Origin: CAYRVX01 sp964642165
GTDB taxonomy: Bacteria > Planctomycetota > Phycisphaerae > SM23-33
NCBI GenBank assembly: GCA_964642165.1
Contig: CAZXOC010000031.1
Span: forward strand, 1-39,146
Length of the DNA stretch: 39,146 nt
Direction: 5' to 3'
The position numbers and the translations under genes were made by a program. The notes below the pieces were generated by a model. The model worked only from the letters and a program-made list of their open reading frames with translations. It was not told the origin of the DNA and did no database searches. This document shows positions 22,910 to 31,840 of this stretch, piece by piece (position 1 is the stretch's first letter; every line of letters begins with the position of its first letter).

Positions 22910-25084
22910 ATGGTCGCAGGTCGCAGCATTCCTGGCGCGGTGGTCGTGTCCCTGATCGCCGTCGCCGCGCTCGAGGGGAAGTCCATGGGTGAGACGACGA
23001 AGCAGAGTCCCGTCGCCTACGCCTGCATCCGATTGGTCCGGCGGCGGGCCGGCGAGCCCGCCCGGGCGAAGATCGCGCTGCCGCCCGGCTACGAGCTCAC
23101 CAGGAAGCCGAACCACGCCGTCGCCTCGCCCGGCGAGTACTACGTCTTCCTGAAGGGCCCGAAGGGCGCCGCGAAGGACGTGCGGATCGACTGGCCGGGC
23201 GTCGAGATCGCCGCCGTCGTGCACGACCACGACCGGCTGACGCTGCGGCGCAGCGGCGGGGCGGTTTCCTGCGACGTCCCCGTGCGCGCCGCCAGCGCCC
23301 GGGCCGCCTGGGGCACGCTGGCGATCTGGTCGCACCTCGACGAGCAGGCCCTACCCATCCGCATCGAGCACAACGACCCCGACCGCCGCGCCGGCAGGTA
23401 CGCCCGGGGCGAATGGGTCGCCGGCCAGGCCGCCGCCTGCCTCCACTACCTCGTCGCCTGCCGCCAGATCCTCCGCGATTGGGGCCTGCACCGGCAGATC
23501 CGCAGCCAGAAGCTCGGCCACCTGAGCCTGATGGGCTTCGAGTCGAACAACCCCCTGCACGGCGACTGGCCGGCGCACTGGCACCTGATCTACTACTTCC
23601 CGGCGACGAAGACGCACGCGGCCTACGAATCGCCCGGCAGCCAGGTCCCGCACTTCTACCTGGACGCCGAGGGCCGGACCGTCTCCAACAGCATCTTCGT
23701 CTTCGGGCATCGCCAGCGCACCCGCAAGGCCGGGCCGCGCGACCCCATGGTCTTCACCGACCCGAACGGCAAGGTGCGCTTCGCCGTCGACATCCGGGAG
23801 GACGGCGGCGTGGACCTTGGTCCGGCCGCCGGGACGTGGACCTACGCCATCGTCGCCGGCGAGACGAAGAGCGGCTTCACCGAGTCGGTCCGCGTGCTGC
23901 GCCGGGGCGAGCCGTGGATCCGCGTGGCCGTGCGAGACGACACGAAGCGAGGCGTGCTGACGATCCGCATCGAGCCGCTGGACGCCCCGGGCGGGGCGTT
24001 GGTCGAGACCCATCGCTACGACCCGCTGACCGGCCGGCGCGTGGGCAAGGCATCGGTCGTGCCGCCCGCGTCCACGACGGACGCCCCGGCGATGCCCGCC
24101 CCGACGAGCCGCCCGCGCGGGCAAGCCGTCGCCGCGCCCGGCGAGGCGACGCGGTACGCCGTGAGCTTCACGTTCGGCGAGGCAGCCGGCATCGGCCGGG
24201 AAAGCGGCGTCTGCCGACGCGACCCCAGCGACGTCATCCGCGTCGGCCGGACCTGCTACGTCTGGTACACGAGGGTCCGCCGCGAGGACACCCAGCCGGG
24301 CCGACACGGCTACCCCTCCGGCTACCAGGGGACCGTCTGGTACGCCGCCAGCAGGGACCAGGGCCGCACGTGGACCGAGAAGGGCCAGGCCGTCCCGAAG
24401 GGCCCCGACGGCGCCTTCGACTGCACGGCCACGTTCACGCCGAACGTCCTCGTCTGGAAAGGCAAGTACTACCTGTACTACACGGCCGTGGGCCCGGGCT
24501 TCGACAACGGGCCGTACGCCGACCGGAACCGCACGGCGATCGGTCTGGCCGTCGCCGACGCGCCGGGCGGGCCCTGGAAGAAGGTCTCGCGCCGGGCGGT
24601 CCTCGCCACGACGCGCGACCCGGAGCGTTTCGACAGCTACCGCGTCGACGACGCGTGCCTGCTCGTTCGCGGCGGGAAGGTCTGGATGTACTACAAGGGC
24701 CGCCAGTGGCGCCGAACGCCCGGCCAGACGAAGATGGGCGTCGCCGTGGCCGATCGGCCCGAAGGCCCGTTCCGCCGCCTCCACGACGGGCGCCCCGTGC
24801 AGGACTCCGGCCACGAGGTGCTGGTCTGGCCGCACGGCGAGGGCGTGATGTCCCTCGTCTCCGCGACGGGCCCGCACGGCCGGACGCTCCAGCTCGCCGA
24901 CGACGGCGTGCACTTCCGCGTCGTCGGGCGCCTGCCGCGAAGCTACCCGAGGGCGCCGGGCCTCTTCCGGCCCGACCTGGCCGAGACGCCCGCCCGGGGC
25001 AAGGGCGTGAGGTGGGGCATCTGCATGGCGCCCGGGCGCGACCCGTACCTGCGACGGTTCGAGATCGCCCTGACGCCGCCTTGA
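22910..25084 (+). CDS. Two-domain secreted protein with C-terminal GH43/GH32-like propeller
   Basis: A 724-residue protein. The start at 22910 has GGAG 7 bases upstream and gives a short hydrophobic leader; an alternative ATG at 22985 (GAGGGGAAG upstream) would remove it. Residues about 30-380 form an unrecognised domain with beta strands and WPAHWHLIYYFP, where several His/Trp residues could be functional. A Pro/Ala/Thr linker (about 384-413) leads to a five-bladed propeller (about 417-724) with RRDPSDVIRVG, YVWYTR, KYYLYYTAVG, VDDACLLV and VWMYYKG, the pattern of GH43/GH32-clan enzymes, where the first Asp is the catalytic base. It probably acts on glycans outside the cytoplasm. The domain pairing is not one I recognise. 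Confidence 0.78.
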   Translation: MVAGRSIPGAVVVSLIAVAALEGKSMGETTKQSPVAYACIRLVRRRAGEPARAKIALPPGYELTRKPNHAVASPGEYYVFLKGPKGAAKDVRIDWPGVEIAAVVHDHDRLTLRRSGGAVSCDVPVRAASARAAWGTLAIWSHLDEQALPIRIEHNDPDRRAGRYARGEWVAGQAAACLHYLVACRQILRDWGLHRQIRSQKLGHLSLMGFESNNPLHGDWPAHWHLIYYFPATKTHAAYESPGSQVPHFYLDAEGRTVSNSIFVFGHRQRTRKAGPRDPMVFTDPNGKVRFAVDIREDGGVDLGPAAGTWTYAIVAGETKSGFTESVRVLRRGEPWIRVAVRDDTKRGVLTIRIEPLDAPGGALVETHRYDPLTGRRVGKASVVPPASTTDAPAMPAPTSRPRGQAVAAPGEATRYAVSFTFGEAAGIGRESGVCRRDPSDVIRVGRTCYVWYTRVRREDTQPGRHGYPSGYQGTVWYAASRDQGRTWTEKGQAVPKGPDGAFDCTATFTPNVLVWKGKYYLYYTAVGPGFDNGPYADRNRTAIGLAVADAPGGPWKKVSRRAVLATTRDPERFDSYRVDDACLLVRGGKVWMYYKGRQWRRTPGQTKMGVAVADRPEGPFRRLHDGRPVQDSGHEVLVWPHGEGVMSLVSATGPHGRTLQLADDGVHFRVVGRLPRSYPRAPGLFRPDLAETPARGKGVRWGICMAPGRDPYLRRFEIALTPP

Positions 25085-25109
25085 TGCGTCGCGGGGGCAG
25101 GCGTATAGT
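25081..25109 (+). promoter_or_regulatory. Possible promoter TTGATG-N17-TATAGT
   Basis: TTGATG (25081-25086) overlaps the stop codon of the upstream gene and is 17 bases from TATAGT (25104-25109), which ends 56 bases before the aminotransferase start. With four and five consensus matches and ideal spacing, this is the best promoter candidate in the window. Confidence 0.45.
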
Positions 25110-25165
25110 CGCCCGCCGCGTTCCGGACTACGCATGGCCCGTTCAGGAAGGAGGGGCGATCGAGG

Positions 25166-26398
25166 ATGGCTTCCGCGGGTGCCGCCTGGCCGACCACGCC
25201 GTCCGAGGAGTCGCAGTGGGACGCCGTTCGCGAGCAGTTCCTGAACGACCCGGAGCGGATCTACCTGAACACCGGGTCGTGGGGTGTCCTGTCGCGGGTC
25301 GTGTACGAGGCGCTGATCGCGGCCATTCGCGACCGGGAGCGGGACCCGACCGTCAACCGCCCCCGGATGCTGGAGGGCGTGCGCGAGGCGCGGCAGCGCC
25401 TGGCGGGACTCGTCGGCGCGTGCCCCGAGGACCTCGCCTTCCTGCCCAACGTGACGGTGGCCGTCAACATCGTCGTGAATGGGCTCGACTGGCGCGAGGG
25501 CGACGAGATCCTGGCGTCCGACCAGGAATACGGCGCGATCGACAACTGCCTGCACAACGCCGAGAGGCGCTGGGGGGTCGTCGTCCGCCGGGCCCGCATC
25601 CCCGTCCCGCCGCAAAGCCCCGACGACGTGCTCGGGGCCTTCGAGGCGGAATTCACCGACCGCACGCGCCTGGTCCTGTGCAGCCACATCACCAGCAGGA
25701 CCGGCCTGATCGTGCCCGTGCGGCGCCTCGCGGAGCTGGCCCACGCCCACGGCGCGATGGTCCTCATCGACGGGGCGCACGCGCCCGGCATGATCCCGCT
25801 GGACCTGGGCTCCTGCGGGTGCGACTTCTACGGAGGCAACTGCCACAAGTGGCTCTGCGCGCCCAAGGGGGTGGGCTTCCTTCACGTCGCCCCCGGCGTG
25901 CAGGAACGGGTGAGGCACCTCGTCGTGAGCTGGGGCTACAGCCGCGACGGCACGACGAACGACGGCACGGGGCGCCCGCTGCTCAACGAGCAGCCCTACA
26001 TGTGGGGCATCGAGACGTGGGGCACGGTCACGCTGCCGGAGCAGGTGGCCACGGGCGCGGCCGTTGAGTTCCAGACGGACATCGGGCCCGGGCGCATCGC
26101 CGCGCGGGGGCGCCAACTGGCCGGCTACCTGCGCCGCCGCCTGGCCGGGCTCGACTGGGCGGAGCTGATCTCCCCGACGCACCCGGAGATGACGGGGTCC
26201 ATCAGCACGTACCTCCTGCACGGCTTCGGGGGCATGGACCTGCGAGAGGCGCTGCTGGAGCGGTACCGGATCACGGCCGCCGCCTCGCGGGGGAAGTCGC
26301 CCGGGCGGATTCGCGTCTCGACGCACATCTACAACACGTTCTCGCAGGTGGACCGGCTCGCCGAGGCGCTGGAGGAGCTTCGTCGCGAGGGGACGTGA
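25166..26398 (+). CDS. Class V aminotransferase-like PLP enzyme (isopenicillin-N-epimerase-like)
   Basis: A 410-residue PLP-dependent fold-type I enzyme. IYLNTGSWG opens the domain. FLPNVTVAVNIV lies at the phosphate-binding helix, Asp202 in LIDGAHAPG pairs with the PLP ring nitrogen, and Lys228 in GGNCHKWLCAPKG forms the Schiff base. The SHITSRTG strand and the ITAAASRGKSPGRIRVSTHIYNT end are typical of the isopenicillin-N-epimerase-like/cysteine-desulfurase-like subgroup. Real roles include epimerases, lyases and desulfurases; beta-lactam synthesis is not suggested by any neighbour. The start is the ATG at 25166 with GGAAGGAGGGG upstream. No signal peptide, so cytoplasmic. It is convergent with the lipoprotein hydrolase. 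Confidence 0.9.
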   Translation: MASAGAAWPTTPSEESQWDAVREQFLNDPERIYLNTGSWGVLSRVVYEALIAAIRDRERDPTVNRPRMLEGVREARQRLAGLVGACPEDLAFLPNVTVAVNIVVNGLDWREGDEILASDQEYGAIDNCLHNAERRWGVVVRRARIPVPPQSPDDVLGAFEAEFTDRTRLVLCSHITSRTGLIVPVRRLAELAHAHGAMVLIDGAHAPGMIPLDLGSCGCDFYGGNCHKWLCAPKGVGFLHVAPGVQERVRHLVVSWGYSRDGTTNDGTGRPLLNEQPYMWGIETWGTVTLPEQVATGAAVEFQTDIGPGRIAARGRQLAGYLRRRLAGLDWAELISPTHPEMTGSISTYLLHGFGGMDLREALLERYRITAAASRGKSPGRIRVSTHIYNTFSQVDRLAEALEELRREGT

Positions 26399-26523
26399 CG
26401 GCGACCCGCCCGCGGGGGGCCGCCGGCCGGCGAGGCGAGACGAACTTGCCGGGCCGGGCGGCGTTTCCCCTCGGACCGCTCCCGACGCGATCCGCTCACC
26501 GCCCGGCGCCGGCAAGGGTGCCC

Positions 26524-27399
26524 CTATGGATTGCCCCCGGCCAGTGCGACGGCGCGCCCGGAGACGGAGACGCCCGCGCCCGGCTCGCGCGCTGCCTCGG
26601 CGGCGGCCGCGACCACCTGAGGGCTCCACGAGCCCGCCTCCAGCAGCGGCGCGATGCACGCGGCGACGAAGCGCGGCGAGGTGCAGGAGAAGTGCCCGCC
26701 GTCGTAGCCCAGGGCGGCCATGTGCGGCTGCCATCGGATCTCATGGAGGCGGTCGTACTCCGCGTCCCGGGCGGCGCCGGCGGGAGCGGCGAACCCGACC
26801 TTTCCCGCCGACTCGCACCGCGGGCCGTCCATCGTCCCGAGGAAGCTCGTGCCGGCCCCGAGCATGATCGTGTCGCGGTGGGAACAGATGCTGACGATGC
26901 CCTTGCGGCTGCGGCGCAGCGCCGGCGAGAGGTCGTAGCCGGGCGAGAGGGACGAGGCCAGCAGGACCAGCCCGCCAACGCGCTGGTCGCGGGGCAGGGC
27001 CTCGGCGGCCCAGACGGCGATGGCCGTCCCGCCGCTGTGACCGATCAGGTGGACGCTCCCGCCCGGGTGGGCGCGGCGGTACTCGCGGATGTGCTCGGCG
27101 AGTCGTGCGGCCTCGCGGCGGTTCCGCTCGGTCGCGCACTGGTTGAAGATCGGCCCGAGCGGCGCGGTCCAGTCGTACAGCTCGGCGGCCAGGCCCGGCG
27201 AGCCCTTGCAGAGCGTCCGGCAGACGCCCTCGTTGTGGGGCGCCCGGCCGTCGATGCCGGGCAGCACGATCACCAGCCCTCGGTCCAGTCCGGCCTCGTT
27301 CAGGACCAGGTGCTTGGGCCCGCAGCCGAACGGAACCGCCGAGAGCAGCGCGACCAACCCCAGCGCGCAGAGCGACCGTGTGCGTCGTTGCCGGGTCAT
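26524..27399 (-). CDS. Alpha/beta-hydrolase lipoprotein
   Basis: A 291-residue lipoprotein: the leader ends AVPFGC with Cys26 as the lipid site. The mature part is an alpha/beta hydrolase with GLVIVLPGIDG (oxyanion strand), the nucleophile elbow GHSGG (Ser) in VHLIGHSGGTA, and a late GYDGGHFSC stretch with the likely catalytic histidine. Substrate is unknown; esterase or lipase-like activity is the default. The ATG at 27399 has AAGGAGG 7 bases upstream. The gene is divergent from the NRAMP-like transporter across 200 bases in which I see no clear promoter. Confidence 0.83.
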   Translation of the reverse strand: MTRQRRTRSLCALGLVALLSAVPFGCGPKHLVLNEAGLDRGLVIVLPGIDGRAPHNEGVCRTLCKGSPGLAAELYDWTAPLGPIFNQCATERNRREAARLAEHIREYRRAHPGGSVHLIGHSGGTAIAVWAAEALPRDQRVGGLVLLASSLSPGYDLSPALRRSRKGIVSICSHRDTIMLGAGTSFLGTMDGPRCESAGKVGFAAPAGAARDAEYDRLHEIRWQPHMAALGYDGGHFSCTSPRFVAACIAPLLEAGSWSPQVVAAAAEAAREPGAGVSVSGRAVALAGGNP

Positions 27400-27599
27400 G
27401 GGCTTGCCTCCTTCTCCTCAGACCCAACCGTTTTCCATCCACAGGGAGATACGCGGGGGCCCCGTTGCCCTTGCGCGGCGGGCGGCGTTTTCTACGCGGG
27501 CGCCGCGCCGGGCGACCCGGCTCCGGGCGCGGAAGAATCCCTTGCATCAAGGCTTGGCGGCGCGCACCATCACGTACCCGATTCGGGAAGGAGAATCCG

Positions 27600-29342
27600 A
27601 TGAGCGATGCGGACCAGGCCGGCGCTTCGGCCGAGGACCGGGCGAAGATCCAGCAGGAGCGCCAAGCGATCCTGGACGTCCAGACGAAGGGCACGGGCGC
27701 GAAGCTGTGGCTCTACACGAAGCTCTCGGGCCCGGGCTGGCTCCAGAGCGCGATCACGCTGGGCGGGGGGTCGCTGGCCGGCAGCCTGTACCTGGGCATC
27801 TACTTCGGGTTCTCGGCGATGTGGGTCCAGCCGCTGGCGATGATCCTGGGCGTGATCATGCTCAGCGCGATCGCCTACGTGACGCTCTCGACGGGCGAGA
27901 GGCCCTTCGACGCCATCAACCGCCACGTCAACCCCGTGCTGGGCTGGGGCTGGGCCATCGCGACGCTCATGGCGAACCTCGTCTGGGCCATGCCGCAGTT
28001 CAGCCTCGCCACCAGCAGCGTCCGCGAAAACCTCATGCCGACCCTCTTCCAGGGCATGGAGGTCGGCAGCGCCAACGTCATCATCGGCGTGATCATCCTG
28101 GTGGTCTGCGCCGTGGTCGTGTGGTTCTACGACACGGGCAACAAGGGCATCAAGGCGTTCGAGATCCTGCTGAAGGTGATGGTCGGCGTGATCATCCTGT
28201 GCTTCTTCGGCGTGGTCATCAGCATGAGCACCGCCGGGGCGCTCGACTGGGGGGCGATCTTCCACGGGCTCGTGCCCAACCCCAGGCTGCTGTTCCACCC
28301 CGCCGAGACCTTCACGCCGTTCCTCCAGGACGTCGGCGAAGGGTTCCGGGGCTTCTGGACCGGCGAGATCCTCACCAGCCAGCGCGACGTGATGATCACG
28401 GTGACGGCGACCGCCGTCGGCATCAACATGACGTTCCTGCTGCCCTATTCGATGCTGAAGCGCGGCTGGGACCGGACCTTCCGCGGGCTGGCGATCTTCG
28501 ACCTGGGCACGGGGCTGTTCGTGCCGTTCATCCTGGCGACGGGGTGCGTGGTGGTGGCCTCGGCCTCGCAGTTCCACGCCCGCCCCACGCTGGGCTTCCT
28601 CGGCGAGACCGACGAGAAGGGCGCGCTGATCGCGCCGGACGAGAAGGCCAAGGGCAAGTTTGAGGCGATCGCCCTCGGGCGCGTCAAGGCGGAGATCGGT
28701 GCCGAGGCGTTCGCCCGGCTCGGCGAGGCCGAGAAGGCCGCCCGCATCGCCGCGCTGCCCCAGGCGGACCGGCGCATGGCCGCCATGCTGGTCAAGCGCG
28801 ACGCGTTCGACCTGGCCGAGTCGCTCCGCCCGCTGACCGGCAAGGGCTTCTCCCACTACGCCTTCGGCGTCGGCGTGGTGGGCATGGCGATCAGCAGCAT
28901 CATCATCCTGATGCTGATCAACGGCTTCGTCGTCTGCGAGGTGCTGGGCAAGCCCTCGACGGGCTGGCTGTACCGCCTCGGCTGCCTCGCCCCGGGGATC
29001 ACGGGCTTCTGCGCCCCGTTCCTCTGGAGCGGGCGGACGCAGTTCTGGCTGGCCGTGCCCACCAGCGTCTTCGGCATGGTGCTCATCCCCATCGCCTACG
29101 TCACGTTCGCGATGCTCATGAACGCCAAGCGCCTCCTCGGCGAGCACATGCCCCGAGGGGGCAAGCGCCTCGCCTGGAGCGTGCTGATGATCCTCGCGGT
29201 GGTCATCACCGGCTTCGGGAGCTTCTGGAGCGTCTGGTCGAAGGCGAAGTGGTACGGCATGGCCGGCGTGGGGGCGTTCATCCTGCTGGCCGTGATCGTC
29301 CACTTCATCCGTAAGCCCTCGGCGCCCGGCCGGACGCCGTAA
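27600..29342 (+). CDS. NRAMP-related transporter lacking the DPGN metal motif
   Basis: A 580-residue inner-membrane protein with about 11-12 helices. GPGWLQSAITLGGGS (44-58) aligns with NRAMP helix 1, but the metal-binding DPGN is replaced by LGGGS. Helix 6 (about 267-285, TAVGINMTFLLPYS) lacks the Met-Pro-His metal motif. A charged, helical, apparently soluble insert covers about 334-414 (many Ala, Glu, Lys, Arg). Such NRAMP-related proteins occur in planctomycetes and are usually annotated as divalent metal transporters, but the missing ligands argue for another substrate (Mg2+ as in NRMT-type proteins, or a non-metal). The ATG at 27600 has AAGGAGA upstream. It is followed by the ABC importer genes after 71 bases. 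Confidence 0.82.
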   Translation: MSDADQAGASAEDRAKIQQERQAILDVQTKGTGAKLWLYTKLSGPGWLQSAITLGGGSLAGSLYLGIYFGFSAMWVQPLAMILGVIMLSAIAYVTLSTGERPFDAINRHVNPVLGWGWAIATLMANLVWAMPQFSLATSSVRENLMPTLFQGMEVGSANVIIGVIILVVCAVVVWFYDTGNKGIKAFEILLKVMVGVIILCFFGVVISMSTAGALDWGAIFHGLVPNPRLLFHPAETFTPFLQDVGEGFRGFWTGEILTSQRDVMITVTATAVGINMTFLLPYSMLKRGWDRTFRGLAIFDLGTGLFVPFILATGCVVVASASQFHARPTLGFLGETDEKGALIAPDEKAKGKFEAIALGRVKAEIGAEAFARLGEAEKAARIAALPQADRRMAAMLVKRDAFDLAESLRPLTGKGFSHYAFGVGVVGMAISSIIILMLINGFVVCEVLGKPSTGWLYRLGCLAPGITGFCAPFLWSGRTQFWLAVPTSVFGMVLIPIAYVTFAMLMNAKRLLGEHMPRGGKRLAWSVLMILAVVITGFGSFWSVWSKAKWYGMAGVGAFILLAVIVHFIRKPSAPGRTP

Positions 29343-29372
29343 GCCCGGGCGCAAGTGGCCGTCGGCCCGCGC

Positions 29373-29394
29373 GCCGCCGCGTTCTCGCGGGCGG
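29373..29394 (+). other. Hairpin between the NRAMP-like and ABC permease genes
   Basis: CCGCG-TTCT-CGCGG extends by about four more pairs past a one-base bulge. It may separate expression of the transporter from the ABC operon or shield the mRNA end. No T tract. Confidence 0.25.
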
Positions 29395-29413
29395 TCCGGG
29401 TCTGGAGGCGCAC

Positions 29414-30847
29414 ATGGCCAAACGCAAGCTGCCGGAGCCCGCGGTGTTCGGCTTCCTCCTGCCGAACTTCCTGGGCTTCTGCACCTTCCTGCTGTTCCCG
29501 ATCCTGCTGTCGCTGGCGATGTCGGTGACGAACTGGTCGCTCCGCCCGGCCGTCAAGCTTGAATTCCTGGGGCTGCGGAACTTCCTCGACCTGCTCGGCG
29601 TCCGTGCGACCGGCGCGCCCGATGCCGCGCTGTGCTGGGGCTACGTCGCCGCGGCGGCCGCGCTGTTCCTCGGGCTTGCCGGAACGCTGTGGAGCAACGT
29701 CGCCGGCTGGCGGGGCAGCCGCCTCGGCGGCGCGGTCCTGGCGGCGCTGGGGGCGGCCGTGCTCGCCACGCGCTTCGCCCGCGGCGGCGGCCAGGGCCTC
29801 GTCATCGCCGGGCTGATCTTCCTGCTGGGCGGCCTCGCCGTCCTGCGGCGCGAGGAGGCGCCCTGGGCGCCGGGCGTGGGGACGCTCCCGGCCGTGCTGC
29901 TCGCGGCGGCCGTCGCGGCGCTCGCGCTGCTCCGGGGGCCCATGTGGCTCGCCCACGAGCCGCGCGACGCGCGCTTCTGGCAGTTCCTCTTCAACACGCT
30001 CTACCTGATGATGGGGATTCCGTTCGCCATCGCCGGGTCGCTGTTCCTGGCCATGCTGCTGAACGAGCGCCTGCCCGTCGGCCCGTGGCGCCGCCGCGTC
30101 GTCGGCGCGGCGATCTGCCTGGCCTGCGGGGGCGTGACGCTCGCACTGGTCTGGTCGCTGGGCTGCCCGAACCTGGCCCTGCTGGGCGGGGTGTTCTGGC
30201 TGATGGCGGCGATGGGCGTGGCGTTCAACATCGTCTCGTTCCGCACGCTGTTCTACCTGCCGACGTTCACCGCCGGCGTGGCGCTGATGGTGCTGTGGAA
30301 GGCCCTGTACAACCCCCAGACCGGGCCGATCAACGTGGGGCTCGGGGCGTTCTTCGAGGGGTTCGGCCTGGGCGCCGAGCGGGCGCGGGAGCTGCTGCCC
30401 CAGTGGCTGGCCAGCGTCCACTGGGCCAAGCCCGCGCTGATCTTCATGGGCGTCTGGACGGCCATCGGCGGGACGAACATGCTGCTGTACCTCGCCGGGC
30501 TGGCGAACATCCCCCCGCAGCTCCTCGACGCCGCCCAGGTCGACGGGGCCGGACGCTGGGCGAAGTTCCGGCACGTGGTCTGGCCGCAGCTCGCGCCGAC
30601 GACGTTCTTCATCTCCATCATGTCGATCATCGGCGGCCTGCAGGGCGGCTTCGAGCAGGCCCGCGTGATGACGCAGGGCGGCCCGGCCGGGTCCACCACC
30701 ACGCTGAGCTACTACATCTACAACAAGTTCTTCGAGGACCTCGACCTCGGCTACGCGGCGGCGATCTCGTGGGTGCTGTTCGCCCTCATCTTCATCGCCA
30801 CGGCCATCAACTGGCGCTTCGGGCGCGAGCTGGAGGTGGTGGAATGA
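29414..30847 (+). CDS. Sugar-type ABC permease (MalF/UgpA-like) with two extra hydrophobic blocks
   Basis: A 477-residue permease, against about 300 usual for the family. Helix 1 is FGFLLPNFLGFCTFLLFPIL. The usual FW-FLFNTLYL at about 188-197, FRTLFYLPTFTAGVALMVLW at about 276-295 and the EAA loop at 372-391 (DAAQVDGAG...) identify a MalF/UgpA-type subunit of a carbohydrate-family (CUT1) importer. Two inserts are visible: residues about 64-185, with four predicted helices (about 73-93, 104-121, 127-146, 157-174), and about 226-274 with two (about 229-248, 254-273). Even helix numbers keep the topology. The ATG at 29414 has GGAGG 6 bases upstream. Its stop overlaps the next permease start (ATGA). 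No ATPase gene is nearby; a shared MsmK-like ATPase elsewhere is likely. Confidence 0.9.
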   Translation: MAKRKLPEPAVFGFLLPNFLGFCTFLLFPILLSLAMSVTNWSLRPAVKLEFLGLRNFLDLLGVRATGAPDAALCWGYVAAAAALFLGLAGTLWSNVAGWRGSRLGGAVLAALGAAVLATRFARGGGQGLVIAGLIFLLGGLAVLRREEAPWAPGVGTLPAVLLAAAVAALALLRGPMWLAHEPRDARFWQFLFNTLYLMMGIPFAIAGSLFLAMLLNERLPVGPWRRRVVGAAICLACGGVTLALVWSLGCPNLALLGGVFWLMAAMGVAFNIVSFRTLFYLPTFTAGVALMVLWKALYNPQTGPINVGLGAFFEGFGLGAERARELLPQWLASVHWAKPALIFMGVWTAIGGTNMLLYLAGLANIPPQLLDAAQVDGAGRWAKFRHVVWPQLAPTTFFISIMSIIGGLQGGFEQARVMTQGGPAGSTTTLSYYIYNKFFEDLDLGYAAAISWVLFALIFIATAINWRFGRELEVVE

Positions 30848-31761
30848 GCGTCGCGCCGAGCCTCCCGCCGACCGGCGCGCCCGGCCGCAGCGCGAAGAAG
30901 CCCCTCCGCCCGGGGACGGTCGTGCGCTTCGCCGCCCTGTGCGTCATGGGCTTCGTGATCTCCATCCCGTTCCTCTGGATGATCAGCGCGTCGTTCAAGC
31001 CGCGGCGGGAGGTCGAGGAGGTCCGCATCGTCCCCCGCGAGCCGACGCTGCACAACTACCCCATCGTCCTCGACCTCGAGCCGTTCGAGGTCAACCCCGA
31101 GACCGGCGAGGAGAAGTTCCTCCAGCTTCGCTTCGGGCGGTGGTACTACAACAGCATCTTCCTCGCCGCGTGCATCACCGTCCTCCAGGTGCTCACCAGC
31201 GCGATGGCCGCCTACGCCTTCAGCCGCATGCACTGGCGAGGGCGCGACCGCGTCTTCCTCGCCTACCTGGCGACCATGATGGTCCCCGGCGTGGTGACGA
31301 TGATCCCCAACTACCAGATCATGGTGTCGCTGGGCTTCCTGAACACGTACCACGGGCTGTTGCTTCCGGCGGCGTTCAGCGCGTTCGGGCCGTTCCTGCT
31401 GCGGCAGTTCATGCTGTCGATCCCGCCGTCGCTGGACGAGGCCGCCAAGATCGACGGCGCCAGCCACTGGCAGGTCTTCTGGCACGTCGTGATGCCGCTG
31501 GCCCGCCCGGGGCTGATCGCCCTGGCGATCTTCACCTTCCTCGGGGCGTACCGGTCGTTCTTCTGGCCGCTGATCATGCTCAACAACGACCGGCTGTACC
31601 CCATGCAGGTGGGCATGCTGGCGCTGGACACGACGTACGGGCGCCAGACGGAGCTGATCATGGCCGCGACGGTGATGAACGTCGTGCCGCTGATCATCGT
31701 GTTCGTGACCTTCCAGAAGTTCCTGGTCAAGGGCATCCAGCTCGGCAGCGTGAAGGGATGA
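30844..31761 (+). CDS. Sugar-type ABC permease (MalG/UgpE-like)
   Basis: A 305-residue permease of normal length with six predicted helices. After a Pro-rich cytoplasmic start, helix 1 is FVISIPFLWMISASFKP, a near-universal MalG-type opening. The EAA loop starts at residue 199 (EAAKIDGASHWQVFWHVVMPL), contacting the ATPase. A periplasmic loop at about 68-98 (NPETGEEKF) is slightly long. It is translationally coupled to the preceding permease through the shared ATGA, as expected for two subunits of one membrane complex. The binding-protein gene follows after 79 bases. Confidence 0.94.
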   Translation: MSVAPSLPPTGAPGRSAKKPLRPGTVVRFAALCVMGFVISIPFLWMISASFKPRREVEEVRIVPREPTLHNYPIVLDLEPFEVNPETGEEKFLQLRFGRWYYNSIFLAACITVLQVLTSAMAAYAFSRMHWRGRDRVFLAYLATMMVPGVVTMIPNYQIMVSLGFLNTYHGLLLPAAFSAFGPFLLRQFMLSIPPSLDEAAKIDGASHWQVFWHVVMPLARPGLIALAIFTFLGAYRSFFWPLIMLNNDRLYPMQVGMLALDTTYGRQTELIMAATVMNVVPLIIVFVTFQKFLVKGIQLGSVKG

Positions 31762-31840
31762 TTCGATTGCGGACTGAGGATGGCGGGCTGCGGTGTCGCC
31801 GGGCGCGGACAGGGCGACCGGCGGCGGTCGGAGGCAGGCC

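Noticed and set aside
25166..26398. Beta-lactam biosynthesis gene
   Set aside because: The isopenicillin-N-epimerase-like fold is shared by many PLP enzymes and no other antibiotic biosynthesis gene is in the window.
26421..26432. 12-base palindrome CGCCGGCCGGCG between convergent genes
   Set aside because: Has no loop and is expected by chance at this GC level; not called as a terminator or operator.
23351..26734. 1127-codon minus-strand open frame
   Set aside because: Antisense shadow of the GH43-like and aminotransferase genes, which both have clear domains.
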